The position numbers and the translations under genes were made by a program. From contig LS997562.1 of assembly GCA_000469685.2 (NCBI GenBank), forward strand, positions 30,231,928-30,295,927: a DNA stretch of 64,000 nt. The letters run 5' to 3'. This stretch comes from Haemonchus contortus (taxonomy: Eukaryota; Nematoda; Chromadorea; Rhabditida; Trichostrongylidae). Positions 50,464 to 62,345 of the stretch are shown here, in pieces. The notes below the pieces were generated by a model. That model saw only the letters and a list, made by a program, of their open reading frames with translations. It was not told the DNA's origin and made no database searches. Positions within the stretch are counted from its first letter, which is position 1. The number at the start of each line of letters is the position of its first letter.

Positions 50464-51345
50464 TCTTGATTCCTACCCTGAAGCAGATTTGTTAAAGTAC
50501 ATTTACAGTTGAAAAACAAAGGTAGGCGAAGTACGAGAAAAGAAAAGAATGGCGATTGCCAGGAGAGATGCATGCAGGACAGTCGGCTGGTCGGGTGAGA
50601 GTGGCGGGACGCACACAACTAATCAATACTATCTCGAAAACACGACAACGGCTGGGATTCTGGAGTGTTCCAGCTGAACTGATCCCATGATTGTTTTGAC
50701 CTCATTACAACGCCCAAATCAGAACAGTCGGAAGATGACGAAACTCCATCGACCAGTCCGATCCGATCGATGCCTATCGGCTGCGCACAAGAACAACTCA
50801 CGACGGAGCACGTGAGGCGCGCGGGAGGACGTGCCGCGCAGGCAGGCAGAACTGCCCGCGCGGTACCACCCGTAAGGACCTGGGGGTGGGCAGTTGGAGA
50901 AAGACCACTTGGGAGCTCTATAGAGGGTAACGACCGCATGAGAATACTGCTACCACTATCCGACCGCAAACCAACCAGGCTATGAACGTGTGTCTTACTG
51001 CAATTGGTCGATCGACGCAAGGCCACGCCCACGCACGGCGCCACGAATCCTTCATGTACCCCGCCACGAATCCATGTTTCCACTCCCGAATATTGCTACG
51101 GTAGTTAACGAAAACTTTGTCAGCGCGATTCTAGCGGTGGTGCTTGTATTAAGAGTTACTTAAATGTAGTTATCTTAAGTAAAATTGTGATAGACGGTAT
51201 ATCTCGTGTTAGCGATTCACCTGTTTTCATCGATGAGTGGGTTGTAGCTACTGGAATTCTTGTATCTGTCCAGTAACTCGCTCAAATTACTTGTATTATT
51301 AATGCATTCAAATCTCGCTTTATAATAATGCTTATGGTATCAAAA
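50464..51345. promoter_or_regulatory. shared divergent promoter region of pdi-3 and ubql-1
   Basis: 882 bp separate the start codons of pdi-3 (-) and ubql-1 (+). The central part (about 50750-51080) is markedly GC-rich compared with its surroundings. ACGTG cores occur at 50810-50814 (within CACGTG), 50829-50833 (GGACGTGCC) and 50986-50990. Such cores are bound by bZIP/bHLH factors, including XBP-1 of the unfolded protein response, whose known targets include ER isomerases. Their function here is inferred. A TAG acceptor lies nine bases before the pdi-3 ATG. Confidence 0.5.
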
Positions 51346-54300
51346 ATGAGCGACGCGGAGGACGAAGGAGTGTCCACGATCTCGCTGAAAGTAAAAACAA
51401 CAACTGCAGCTTATGATGTTCAAGTTAGAGCTGATGCTACGATTTCAGATGTGAGTACTTCCCTTTTTTTGCTTCTTATTAATCTTTCCTTTTGATTTTG
51501 TACAATTAAGGTCAAAGACGTCTTGGTCTCTAAGCTGAATAATGTCGAAAAATCTCTTCTCTGCTTGATTTTTTCTGGAAAGATTCTTAAAGATCACGAA
51601 AAATTGGAAACTCATAGTAAGTTGTAGTCTTTCCATCCTTATTGAACAAACCTTGTCAGAGATATTTCAACGTTTTCTTGGTATTGTCATTGATTTGACT
51701 TGATTTTCAGATATTGGTGATGGCATGGCATTACATCTTGTTGTTCGACAAGGCCAAAATCGCGTAAGTTGTAGTTTTAACACTATAAATATGTGGGTTT
51801 CATCGTCAAAGGCGGAGAACAGTTGTTGAACAAGGCTTTTAAATTAAATGAAAATGAAAAAATTTGGGCGAGAGGAGATATGCTGTAAACAGTTCACTTG
51901 CTAATGTCTGCCTTTGCCATAGTATTGCTTTTCTCAGTGATGGCATTTTACAAGACTTGTGCTTTAGATGTAGACTTTTTGAAGCTATTATAAGCCTACT
52001 TCGCAACAGGATTCGTTGCACAAAATGATAGCAGTTTCAGGCTGGACATGCGAATACTACCGCAAACCAAACTACTACGAATCCGTCATCCAATCCCAGC
52101 CAGGTGAGAAGCAAGTTGCTTCTAGTATTATCTTCTTCCGCACTTCTTTTTCCCAAATGCATAAATGTCCTAGTAACTCCATGGGTTATTTTTCTTAAAC
52201 ATGATATTTTCTTGAAGACATGGATATCATCGCTTTCTTTGTAAGCAATAGAGTAGACGAGTTACGGGCGACTTTTGTTGTAGATATCCCTTCTGAGTCA
52301 CCTAAGGTTGTGTTCAGTGCAACACGATCAACTTTCAAGCTGCGTCCTACTCTTAACTGAATCGAGGTACTCGGTTCCTTGACTCATCTGCCTATCGAGT
52401 TTTCTGAGGATTGGGCAATGAAATAGTGAGAATGATAAATTTGTTCTGCCTCACTGGTGCGCCGCCCATGAAGCGTGCTGCTGATATCCTATCAGTTCTG
52501 CTCGTTCAACTTCTCCACAGTCTTCTTTCTTTTTGTTCATGCACTAAACAAAGTAGATCTACAAGCGACTGCTCTCCCGTGTGATTCAGTAAAAAAAATG
52601 TGACGTTTAATTTAGGGGAATTGTTGAAGTTTGTAATTTTTAGATGTGTCCTGGGCTGATTTCGGGTGATAAGAATCAATGTGTGCTTTTAAGCATAGAT
52701 TTTGGGGTTAGGAGTTAGAGACAAGCACAATGATTCTTGAAACTGAGATGCGAGAGTAGATCTCGACTCTTGGTTGAGCCAATCGTTGTTAAACAAATGT
52801 TTCCTTTGATTCAATGCGACTCTCCTAGGCATCCGGCGCCTCACCAATGGCCAGTAACCTGTTCGGTGGGGAAATGCCTGCAGGAGGCCCTCAAGTAAGT
52901 TCCTTTATCAGGAAAGCTACATGAGCGCAGTAGCTGTAGCTGTTCTGGTCGCAGTATGAAATGCTTACTACTTGCAGGCAATGGCTCAGCAAATGATGAA
53001 TAATCCGGAAATGATGCGTCAAATGATGGATAATCCTATTATGCAAAACATTATGGGAAATCCTGAAATTTTCCGATCACTGCTTGCCAACAATCCTCAA
53101 ATTCAGCAGCTCATTGAGGTTGGGCTTTCAGTATCCTAAGATTTCCTTAGTTATACATTTTCTTGAATTCAAATTTTTAAGCGAAATCCTGAACTCGGAC
53201 ATGTCTTGAACGACCCCGATATGATGCGACAAACGATGGAAATGATTCGCAATCCCAACATGTTCCAGGAAATGATGCGCAATCATGACCTCGCGATACG
53301 CAACCTGCAGGTAAGTGTGGAATTCTTGTTCTTTCCTACTTTTACGTTTTGAGTTGATCAGTCTGATTCCCACCTAGCTTCTTGGCACCCCTGTTCTTGC
53401 ATACACTGCATCTTTCAATAAAAGTTTCATGTGATGATGCAACTGTAACACCTTGTTGAGTGTATGAAATTGGTGCGTGGTGTATTCATTGCAATATTTC
53501 TGAAGGAGTGCAATTCCGTAGCTTTACAATTAACGCAGTGCCTTCAAGGACAAATGTTCGGCATAACTATAGCTATGCAACTAAAGTGAATATGTAGTGA
53601 TGTTCACCCTTCTGATTACGAAGTATCGATCTTTTGGTCCTCGACTTAATTATTATTATCATCTCAACTATCATAATAGTCACAAATATTTGACTGTTTC
53701 ACTTGTTGGATCTGTTGACGTAAATGACTTTACAAGCTAGCCACCTCTTGGCACAGGTCCCGCTCACTATGAATACTTCATCTCCGTTTTCCGGCAGTCC
53801 TGTTGTCAGTTGATTTTCCCTGGTCGTAGAACGTTTTGAATCGAAGTTGGGAATTTTTGTTGTAATCACCCCAGCATGAACGGAGCTTCTCTCAGTTTAG
53901 GTATGTTCAACTCGTTGACCTTCCTCAAGTCTGCCATTTTTTCTATTCCTTGGACTTATCTATTGTCATAATTATTGAATTAATCCAGTGAGCTCTTCAT
54001 CTATCTTGAGAACGCCTCGTCTATCGCGAACAGTTCTTCCCCATCTCTTCTTTGACTTTTTTGTTCAGGTCCAGGAAACCGTTCGAAACTGAATCGGATT
54101 TTTGTCTTGAGCACTGCGTTTTTTTCAGTGGTCTCCCGCTACATAGGCGGAATGCTTCACTAAGCTCACATGTGTTCATAGTGCCCTATGCACTGCTCGT
54201 TCCACACATAAATATAAATGTATATGTATGACTTCTTCTGATATCTCGTAGCTCCAGCGACGTAAGACAAAATTCGATTCAACTGTCTTGGTCCCCTTTA

Positions 54301-56862
54301 GTATGTAAGAGCGGCATCGCATGGTTTTTCTTGTGTTACCGTTCAAAATTTGCTCAATTGCACTGAAATTGTAGTTTGGCAGTCGGTTAGCCCAGAGGGT
54401 TTTCTTCATAACTATGAACGATAAGATATAGATGGAAATCCGTTATTTCAATCAATCAAATAAGTTGCTTTTACTGAAATTAACGTTAAATTTTTTTGTG
54501 TTCAGGGCATTCCTGGAGGTGAGGCTGCACTACAGCGTTTGTACCAAGATGTCCAGGAACCACTTCTCAACAGCGCTACAAGTTCTCTGGCTGGTAATCC
54601 TTTTGCATCGTTGCGTCGAGGAGAAGACACGACAGGTAAGCATTACATTATAGTTGTGCCACGTTCGAATATTCTTCTTTGTTGATTCTAAAAGATGAGT
54701 TTTTAGCTTCTCGAAGTCAGCGAGCTGGTCAAGAAAATAGCGAAGCTTTGCCAAATCCATGGGGTAGTAGTGGCTCAGCGAATTCTCAGCAGAACTCGCA
54801 GAACAACACCGCTGGAGCAACTGCTCCTGAAGGAGGATTAGCATGTCAGTTACTGTCGTCTTATTCGATGCATCTGTTGTTATAGAGAGCTAGTCACAAA
54901 CCTTTGATTTTCCATTCCCTCATGTAATAGCTGTGATTCAGCGCTGCTTGGGTCAAGCGGAATGAATTCTTTGATGGAGCAAATGATGTCTGATCCAGCT
55001 CTTATGCAATCTCTGATGCGACCTGAAATGATGGACTTGTTTAGACAGAGTATTTCCCAAAACCCACAAGTCGTTCAACAGGTAATTTAAGCAATACCTA
55101 ATGATGTCACAGTTGGCTCATTCTCAACTAAAAATATTTTCAAACATTACTCAAACGGTCATGTTGCACAATATCTTGGTGATCACAGTGGATCAGAACA
55201 CACGAGGCCGTGCATATTTCTGTCTTTTTTGAGGGTATCAAGTAGTCTTGTTTGAATGCTGTTCCTATATTAAATTGGGTTGCTTGTGACTTTGTAAAAG
55301 TTTGCGAATCTTTGAACGGTATTTACAACCTTCAAGGTAGAAAAAGCCCATTCATCAGCAGCTAATTATCTGCTTTCAAAGCTAAGCTATCAACGTCACG
55401 CAGAGAACGTCCCGCTCATTAAGATTTGTATCAAAGTCTGTTTCCATCAGATTCAGCCAGAATGATGAGCCTTGCTAAATTTTAATCTAGCCATTTTCCC
55501 TTTAAGTTTACTTTAATTAGGGTCAGTGCTGGATAAATTTTAAAACCTTGGTCGATTCTGAAGTTGTATTTTTATATAAACTTGAAATGCACTAGGTAGC
55601 TTGAAATTGAATTCCAGATTATGGAACAAAACCCACTGGTTGCAAATAATCCGCAACTTGCCGAACAACTGCGTGCGCAGCTCCCGAATATGATGAATAT
55701 GGTAGGTATATTCAATATAATAGCTATTATCAAAATCTCCGCAACGGTTTATCCATCCTTGTGTTCGTTTCGTGAAAATCGCTTGAATATTTGTGTGGAA
55801 AATCCCTTAAATATTTGTGTAATGTGCTGAACTCTTTTACTGTTCCCCATCAGCCTTGAACCTTCAGATGTCAAATCCCGACGTGTTGGCTGCCATGTCA
55901 AATCCTCGTGTGCTGGAGGCACTTCGCATGGTTCAACAGGGGATGGATATCCTCCGACGAGAGGCACCGGCTTTAGCAGGGTATCAGTCTTGAATCACAC
56001 GTTATTAACCCATTGACGACCACGGTGTTTGCGGGAAAACGCCGCGAGGGACCGGCGCGCTTTTCGTCCACCCGCAACTGCAGCCCTTTTGTGGACTTCA
56101 TGGTCCAACATAACCTCTTTTTCAAGTTTATAAAAGAAAATTATAAGTTTTTTGGGATATCCCTTCAAATGGGTTTGGTAAGAATGCCCACATTGAGTGA
56201 TTAATGATCTTTATTATGGAACCGGCACTCGTTCTAGGGGTCATTCAATTATGAGTTGAATCATTACCAGAAATCGCTTCGGGGGCTTCTATTTGCGTTG
56301 CGTCGGGAGTTTTGCCTTTATTCGATAACAGCGAAAATGCTAATGACGACCGTCTTTCAGAAGTATCTCATTTTTTGAAGTTGTTCAACGAACGAATAAT
56401 TCACCCAGGTAACGTACTCCTTCGAAAAAACACCTTTACAATTGTAAAATTAGAAGATTTTCTAGGACCACACTGTATGTAGTCTCATTTAGGCCTGATG
56501 TGATGTTTTGAGAAGAAAAATTGTAAAAAAATGGAAATATAGATGAATAAAACAAAAAAATATAACTGCAGTCCACATGTGGACTGCACGGTCCCACGTG
56601 GCCGAAAACGTGCAGTCCACATGTGGACTGCATGGTCGTCAATGGGTTAATGATGACTAATATTCGAAAGACTTAGTTTCTGAGTAATTCGAATTTGTTT
56701 CATTAACTTCCAGAATTCATTCGCTTTACTCGTTTCAGAATGTTTGGAAGTGGTTTCACTAATGTACCAGCTGCGAATGCTCAACGTAATGCATCATCGG
56801 GGAATAATGAAGATCCGGTAAATGCATTAAACGCCATGTTTGCTGGAATGAATACCACAGCG
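51346..56862 (+). CDS. ubql-1: ubiquilin (UBQLN/Dsk2 family), 3' end not found
   Basis: Cytosolic shuttle factor that carries ubiquitinated or misfolded proteins to the proteasome. Exons: 51346-51450, 51511-51616, 51711-51763, 52829-52894, 52978-53118, 53182-53310, 54506-54635, 54707-54844, 54942-55081, 55618-55701, 55868-55980 and 56739-56862. Phases agree and give 443 aa so far. Residues about 8-86 are a ubiquitin-like domain ([13 protein letters not shown]). Two STI1-type regions follow, rich in Asn-Pro-Met repeats such as [12 protein letters not shown] and [13 protein letters not shown], and later [15 protein letters not shown] blocks. The expected C-terminal UBA domain (about 50 aa, MGF motif) is absent from the remaining 7 kb on this strand, so the last exon or exons probably lie beyond the window. 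In-frame ATGs at 51328 and 51334 are alternative starts. Confidence 0.95.
51764..52828 (+). other. ubql-1 intron 3
   Basis: About 1.1 kb between the ubiquitin-like domain and the first STI1 region. C. elegans ubiquilin has a Pro/Ala/Ser linker here that is shorter in this model, so a small exon might be missed. I did not find one. Confidence 0.5.
53311..54505 (+). other. ubql-1 intron 6, nothing recognised
   Basis: About 1.2 kb without recognisable coding, RNA or repeat structure. Confidence 0.6.
55082..55617 (+). other. ubql-1 intron 9, nothing recognised
   Basis: About 0.5 kb of AT-rich intron without recognisable features. Confidence 0.6.
56009..56646 (+). mobile_element. non-autonomous piggyBac-like element in a ubql-1 intron
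   Basis: The 638-bp element starts CCCATTGACGACCA and ends with the exact inverse TGGTCGTCAATGGG, a 14-bp terminal inverted repeat beginning CCC. It is flanked on both sides by TTAA (56005-56008 and 56647-56650), the invariant piggyBac target duplication. Near the right end are two copies of a perfect 22-bp palindrome (56567-56588 and 56611-56632, core GTCCACATGTGGAC). Inside are broken pieces of a piggyBac (DDE_Tnp_1_7) transposase on the plus strand, so it derives from an autonomous element by internal deletion and decay. Confidence 0.88.
56080..56410 (+). pseudogene. frameshifted piggyBac transposase fragments
   Basis: The segment ending [15 protein letters not shown] (stop at about 56202) matches the family's MG(L/I)(V/L)R(L/M)P block. 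A shifted frame then gives pieces like ITRNRF, and a third gives [18 protein letters not shown] followed by HPGN, matching the family's DRLxKvxPll..lN..f...y.PG region. Frames are interrupted and the catalytic core beyond this point is missing, so no functional protein is made. Confidence 0.75.
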
Positions 56863-59800
56863 GTACTTTATTTTATTATCAAACCATTTTGGAATCAACT
56901 TATGTATGTTAGGATACGTTACAATAGATATGTTGTACGGCTTGATGAAACCGAAGATAGGCCCGCCCCATATGGTTTGCCTAATAATAGCAAAAGACCG
57001 CAGAGGAATGGAGATGTTTACTTGAAAATCTCGATTAACCATTTGGAAGTTTTAGCAGCTTTTCCAAAACTGTAGTAGTATTACCGTACTTTATGTCAAC
57101 GAAATTGCAGGATTCCCTTCTTTGCCTTGCGCGTTCGATAACAACTGGATCCGAGGGCTATAATTTTGCTTTACCTTTGACGATTTAATCCAAGTGTTGC
57201 CAGAGGAAAAGTAACTGGGGACGGAAGGGTGAGGAGTTTGAAGGTGTAGAGGGGGGAGTTGGATGTGCTGATAAGGAGAGAAGACAATTGGGTAAGTCTG
57301 GAGACTGTTCTGGGTGAGAGTTTAACTTTTGACTCCTCTCAAAAGTGGAGGTGGAGATTTGCTAAACCGCTAGAGACGAAACAACTTCAACTAAATTCAC
57401 AAGGAAGGCTATAGATTGCTATTGTCAGTCATGTCGAAGTACATATTTCTGTAAGCGTTTTGAAGCGCTGGATTGGAATCCATTTCCAGCATTTCGCTTC
57501 AACGCTCAGAGCCGCATGTAAAGGTAGACAGAGCTAAAATGTACCCGAAGAAGTTCTGGCCAGTTTTCCTCTATGTGGTACGAACAGCTTCCCTGGTAAT
57601 TCGTTTGAGGAATAGGGGAAGGTACTCAGGATAAATTAGGCCACGTTCGGATCACTTGTGGACTCTTCGGAGTTAAATGTGCGCGTCTAGAAAAGGCTTC
57701 AATATTTTTCTTAGTTTGTATTATTATTTACTGCTGGGATGAATTAAGGAAGGAAATGATGGTCTACTGGAGAACTTCTCATACAATACTTCCGGTTACG
57801 GAAAAGCTGCAGAAGCAGTTGAAAACCAAGTCAGAAACCTTTTAAACAAAATCGACGTTCAGTAGCTTGTTACCTTGGACATTATGAGTAGAGCGTAAAT
57901 TTCCATAGAGTGCCCTCATTTGAGGCTGAACATTACGTTGTTCAGTTGATGTCAGAACGAGTTGAAGAGCAAGAGGAGCCAAAGAACAGTTAAGGAAAGC
58001 GGCGAGGAGAGTAGTACCTGAGATGATAAGATCTTGCCTTGAGGCTACGGCCTTTCCATCTAGCTAAGGTTTTGACTTTCTGCAAAATCTCCAGTCTCAT
58101 AGTGAAGGAAACGCTCAATCAGATATTGAATACAAATTTGAATTTAGCGTCTAGAAGTTCATATACCAATCATTCTAGTTAGCATACTAACCTCCACGTG
58201 TGAGTGATCCCATACGTGCAGGGCCAAGGGTGTTCGCGCTCTTCGCGACGGGGGCCTTGTTTGTCCAGTTGGGGATAATGAGAAGTTGCTTGCGGAAAAG
58301 GTTGACGGCATAATGTTGCATAATGTTTTAATCCATCTGTAGCAAATTCAGTTCTCCCTCGGTGCTAATGCTTCGAAAGCAGGGTTTTCGGGGGATTGCA
58401 TTTCAGGGAGAAGACCAGGAAGGCATTTTAAGATTCTCCGCGATATCCTGTCTGACCTGGACGTGACAGCTTACAATGATGAAATAACTTGACTTTGTAC
58501 AAAGCGGTTATTTTAACGATTTAACGTTTAAGAACGAAGTAAATGGCTTTTCTTCCTTGTCAAACGTTAGGACTAGTTAGTTTGGAGAAATAATGAATAT
58601 GTTTCAAGAGCTCTAGAGCTATTAGAATGGTAGGCCATGTAGTTTCGATGCTCCCAAAGCAACTGTTAAGATAATGTGGTGACCGAAACTGGTCATCTAA
58701 GCAAACACAGAACTATTTTGTTCTGGTTGACAACCCCTTTCTCTTTCTAGCGTAATGAAAGGTTTGCGGACCTCCGTAGTTTTGTAGTTTCTCGATACCC
58801 CGCTTTTCTGGTCTGGAATTCATGGGAATCTTTTTCTCACCATAACACATGTAGAACGAATAGTAGACCATTTGCTGCTTGTGTTCGGAATATTACCAAC
58901 CTCAAATTTTGCTAACGTACTTCTTATAGTGTTCATGTTGTTGGACAAGTGCTTTTCTAGTGTCCGCGACAGAAAAAACTGGACCCTTGGAGCGAATAGA
59001 GCATTGATGTCTGTATCTCTAGTTACTGTTCGATGGTTCACATTTCAGATTACCTCAACATAACTTCTTTTCCTGCATTTCGTAAGTGATGATGACCTTG
59101 GATGTAGGCTAAGTGGCGCTATTGTGATCCGACGCATCGGAATACCGATGAATTTCACTTGAACGCACGTTTCAGAGCACTTCAAAAAAAGACTTAATAT
59201 AGAAATTGTGCCCTACGGACCGTTACTTTGGACCAACAACGAACTCCATCCCGATAACATGGACAACTTCCCTTCTCAAACACCTTTGTCGAAACCGTAT
59301 AACAACTTTTCTTTACCCATTACCTGAAATTGGAAAACTTGACAGAAATGAAGCAACGTGTGTGGTAAAAATTGAGAATGACGGAGAAATGTGAGGTGGC
59401 TATATCGTTTTGCAATATAGGTAAAGTGACCTTCTCCGAGAACGTGAAGGGAAATCGTCCATGTTATTGAGATGGAACTCGTTCTTGGTCTACAGGTAAC
59501 GGTCCAAGTAGGGCACGATTTTCATTTTAGGACTTTTGCTCGTTTGCTCATGATCGCAGCTCGTTCCCGATATATACAAGAAGAGCAATGATATTTTTTC
59601 TATTGTTTAATCAGTTGGCGAGGCCACGAATTGGCAAAATGCCGACGAAAGGGTTTTGATCAGCAAGGTCAAGAAGGACGTGACCTCGTTTTGATGCCTT
59701 GACCTACTTTCCTTCCGATCCCCCGATTTAGTAAAATGGAAAAGTAAGGGTTAATTAGTGTGAAGAATGTATGGGGAGCTTGCATAGCTTATCAGCTGAG

Positions 59801-59918
59801 GCTCCTTTGGTCACTCTCTTACATGCTAATCAATCACGTTCCTGGGATACACCCCGCGTTCGACCTTCATTAATGTTCGTAGCGGCGTTTTCAACGCGTA
59901 TGTTGCTACTATATAACG

Positions 59919-59996
59919 GTCGAGATAGTGTAGTGGCTAGTGGGCCGTTATCACACACGCATGGTTGGCATTTCGAATCCCGGATCGAAACTCGAC
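59919..59996 (+). repeat. tRNA-like sequence, probably the head of a tRNA-derived SINE
   Basis: The 78-nt segment has a 6-bp acceptor-like pairing (GTCGAG with CTCGAC), an A-box-like TAGTGTAGTGGCTAGTGG and a B-box-like TTCGAATCCC. The T-arm does not fold as a clean 5-bp stem, so I do not call a functional tRNA. A related sequence lies at about 60932-61005. Confidence 0.5.
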
Positions 59997-60931
59997 AGGG
60001 CCATTAAAGCCTTCCGTCCCTCCGGAGTAGATTAAGTAGTACCATACTCGTTTGGGTTAAAGCCAGACTTTTATATATGGCCTAATATAATGATTTGCGG
60101 TGGCCATTTGACATACAAGACATTCCCCTCCTAGCCGAGTCTGGGCAGTCCGATCTTTTCACGAGGTTATTCTAGCTACCAACAAGCTCCCCTGTCAAGG
60201 AATCGCTATGGCATAGGGCGTTATAAGGGAACTCTGACGTGCCTGGATACTTAGCTTGTCACATAGTGTGCTTTGTCCCATTTGGTTGTATTGCTCCCAA
60301 AGGCAACCGGATTTCGAACATTGCGCTTGTCGATAATGTAGATGGTTCCCTTCAAGAAACTAAACATGCTCCTCAACTACCGGTGGTTTATTCGGTAGTT
60401 ACATACTGTTACTGATACTGATGAGCTTGTCGGGTTTGACTTTTATCCCGAGCTTCTACCCGGTTACTTTTTGTTTGTCCTAGACTCGGTCATATCATGA
60501 TGTTGCGTAGAGCTGCCTGGAGGAATTTCTAGCTTCACAAACTTTCATCGTTATCATGGCGCTTGGATATCTGAGAGGGCTGATTTGAGTTTTGCATATG
60601 CGCGATTTTTGCTCCTATTGATGCTTGAACTGTTGCCCTGAACTCCGAAGTTCGAGGTAGTGCTTCTGTCAGTGAAGCTGACTAGTTGGATGCTCATATC
60701 GCAGCGTCCCAGAAAGGAATCTTATTGAGCTGTTTTGGAAGAAACGACACACTTCTGATGACCTGAACATCCACAAGTTTTCATCCTTTGCAGTGCTGAT
60801 GAAGAAAGCGTCCAAAAGTTTGAAGGTTATCAATGGAAAGGGAATTCTGAGCACACAATAGGGATTGAATATCGCATTCTGTGTAATGAGTGCAATCAGA
60901 CGCTATTCAAGGTCTCTCGTAAGACTATTTG

Positions 60932-61005
60932 GATGGGGGTGGTGTAGCGGCAAGTGGCTACACTTCTTCACGCATGGTCCTAGGATCGAATCTTGTTACC
61001 TGCCT
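60932..61005 (+). repeat. tRNA-like SINE-type sequence
   Basis: TGGTGTAGCGGCAAGTGG resembles an A box and GGATCGAATC a B box, about 40 nt apart. No acceptor stem is visible. It is probably the same kind of element as 59919-59996. Confidence 0.4.
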
Positions 61006-61984
61006 TGGTCGATCGAGCTTTCTACTCCTTTTAGGTCTAATCTCTGAATGAAAGTAGAATGCATGGGCGCTTTACAGAAATGGGACTGGCTAATTCTGAG
61101 AGGTTTTGGACGGTTTTGGCTAAGTCCGTTACTCTAAATTTCCGATGACTATTCTAACTTAGTCCAATAGAGTAGCCTACTAGTTTTACTTGGGTAACCG
61201 ATCCTTTGGGTCAACATACTCGTTTGATCGCTGGTCAGTCATATTCACGTAGAGGGAGAAGTGAAAACTTCATACGGTACTGAAACTTGACTGAGTTTTA
61301 GTCCAAACCAGCAATAACCGAAACTACCTGTGTAGCATGGACTGGAGTTGAAAATAACCGCCTCTTGTACATCTTCCGGAACCATGTAGTTCTACGTGGG
61401 AAACGGAAACTGTTAGTGAGACAATTGCGTGAGCGGACTCTCCGACAAAGTAATAAATGACCGACTACTGTGGCCACAGTTTAAGAATGGTGGGGCAGCA
61501 ATAACTCTTTGATTCGGTTGCGGATGTTTTTGATATGTAGAATGTAATGCAGGAATAGTAAGTAGAATATGAGTGTTTAAAGAGTTCCGTTCAAGATGTA
61601 GATGTCCCATCGTATTGATACTTTGAAACATGCGGTGAGTTATGCAACATTTGCTTTATTTATGTGAGCCTTTGTGAGCACGTGTATTTGATTTTCTTCT
61701 TTGGTGACTTTATGTTTCTGTACTAGGACGGTGGAGATGTAGTTGTAGGGTAGGGTTAGCGGTCATCATACAAAATGGCGATCGTGGTAGAAAATGTCGT
61801 TGGTAATAAGGACTGATGTGGGTCAATAACTTGTGAGGACGACGAAATTCACTATGCCCCTATGGTAATGCACAACAATTACATTTTAAAGGCACAGTTC
61901 ACGATATTCTTGGGGTATCTGCGAGGTGATAGTTTAGAACAGTACAAGAGTGGTGAAGAAAACGAAATCTTTGGATCTAGATAA

Positions 61985-62345
61985 ATATGAGGCTTCAGAA
62001 AAGTAGTAAAATTAGGGGTTGGATGTGATGGCAAAAGTTGCATGGAAGGGGTATTTGGACGAGCTGTCCAAATGTGTATGCAGAAGTACAGCTGGCAACA
62101 GTAGAAGTGTACAGCTGGGTACAGTAAGCTGCCTGCGTGCAACTTTGCATCCCAGTGCGGATGATACAGTCTTCTACAGTCTGTATAACGCCGTGCGGAC
62201 TCGTCCGCGTTTGGGTGTGTACGTCGGTAAAGTCGGCTTTGGGGCTGTTATTACGTACTATTTAGGTCGTTTTCGTGTGCCGATGACGTCTCTTTTGTGC
62301 TATCCTTGGTTGTTATAGGTTCATCCTAGGGAGGAATTTCAGGCA
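61985..62345 (+). repeat. dispersed repeat, copy 2 (pair with 23655-24010)
   Basis: Same ordered blocks and orientation as the copy at 23655-24010, including GGACGAGCTGTCCAAATGTGT, split by small gaps, and AACGCCGTGCGG. The copies are clearly related but diverged. No terminal repeats or coding capacity are seen in either. Confidence 0.75.

Noticed and set aside
55618..55830. ORF continuing past the exon end at 55701
   Set aside because: It is read-through into an intron. The conserved ubiquilin sequence resumes at 55868.
59919..59996. Functional tRNA gene
   Set aside because: The T-arm stem is imperfect and no clear anticodon arm could be drawn, so it is kept only as a tRNA-like repeat.
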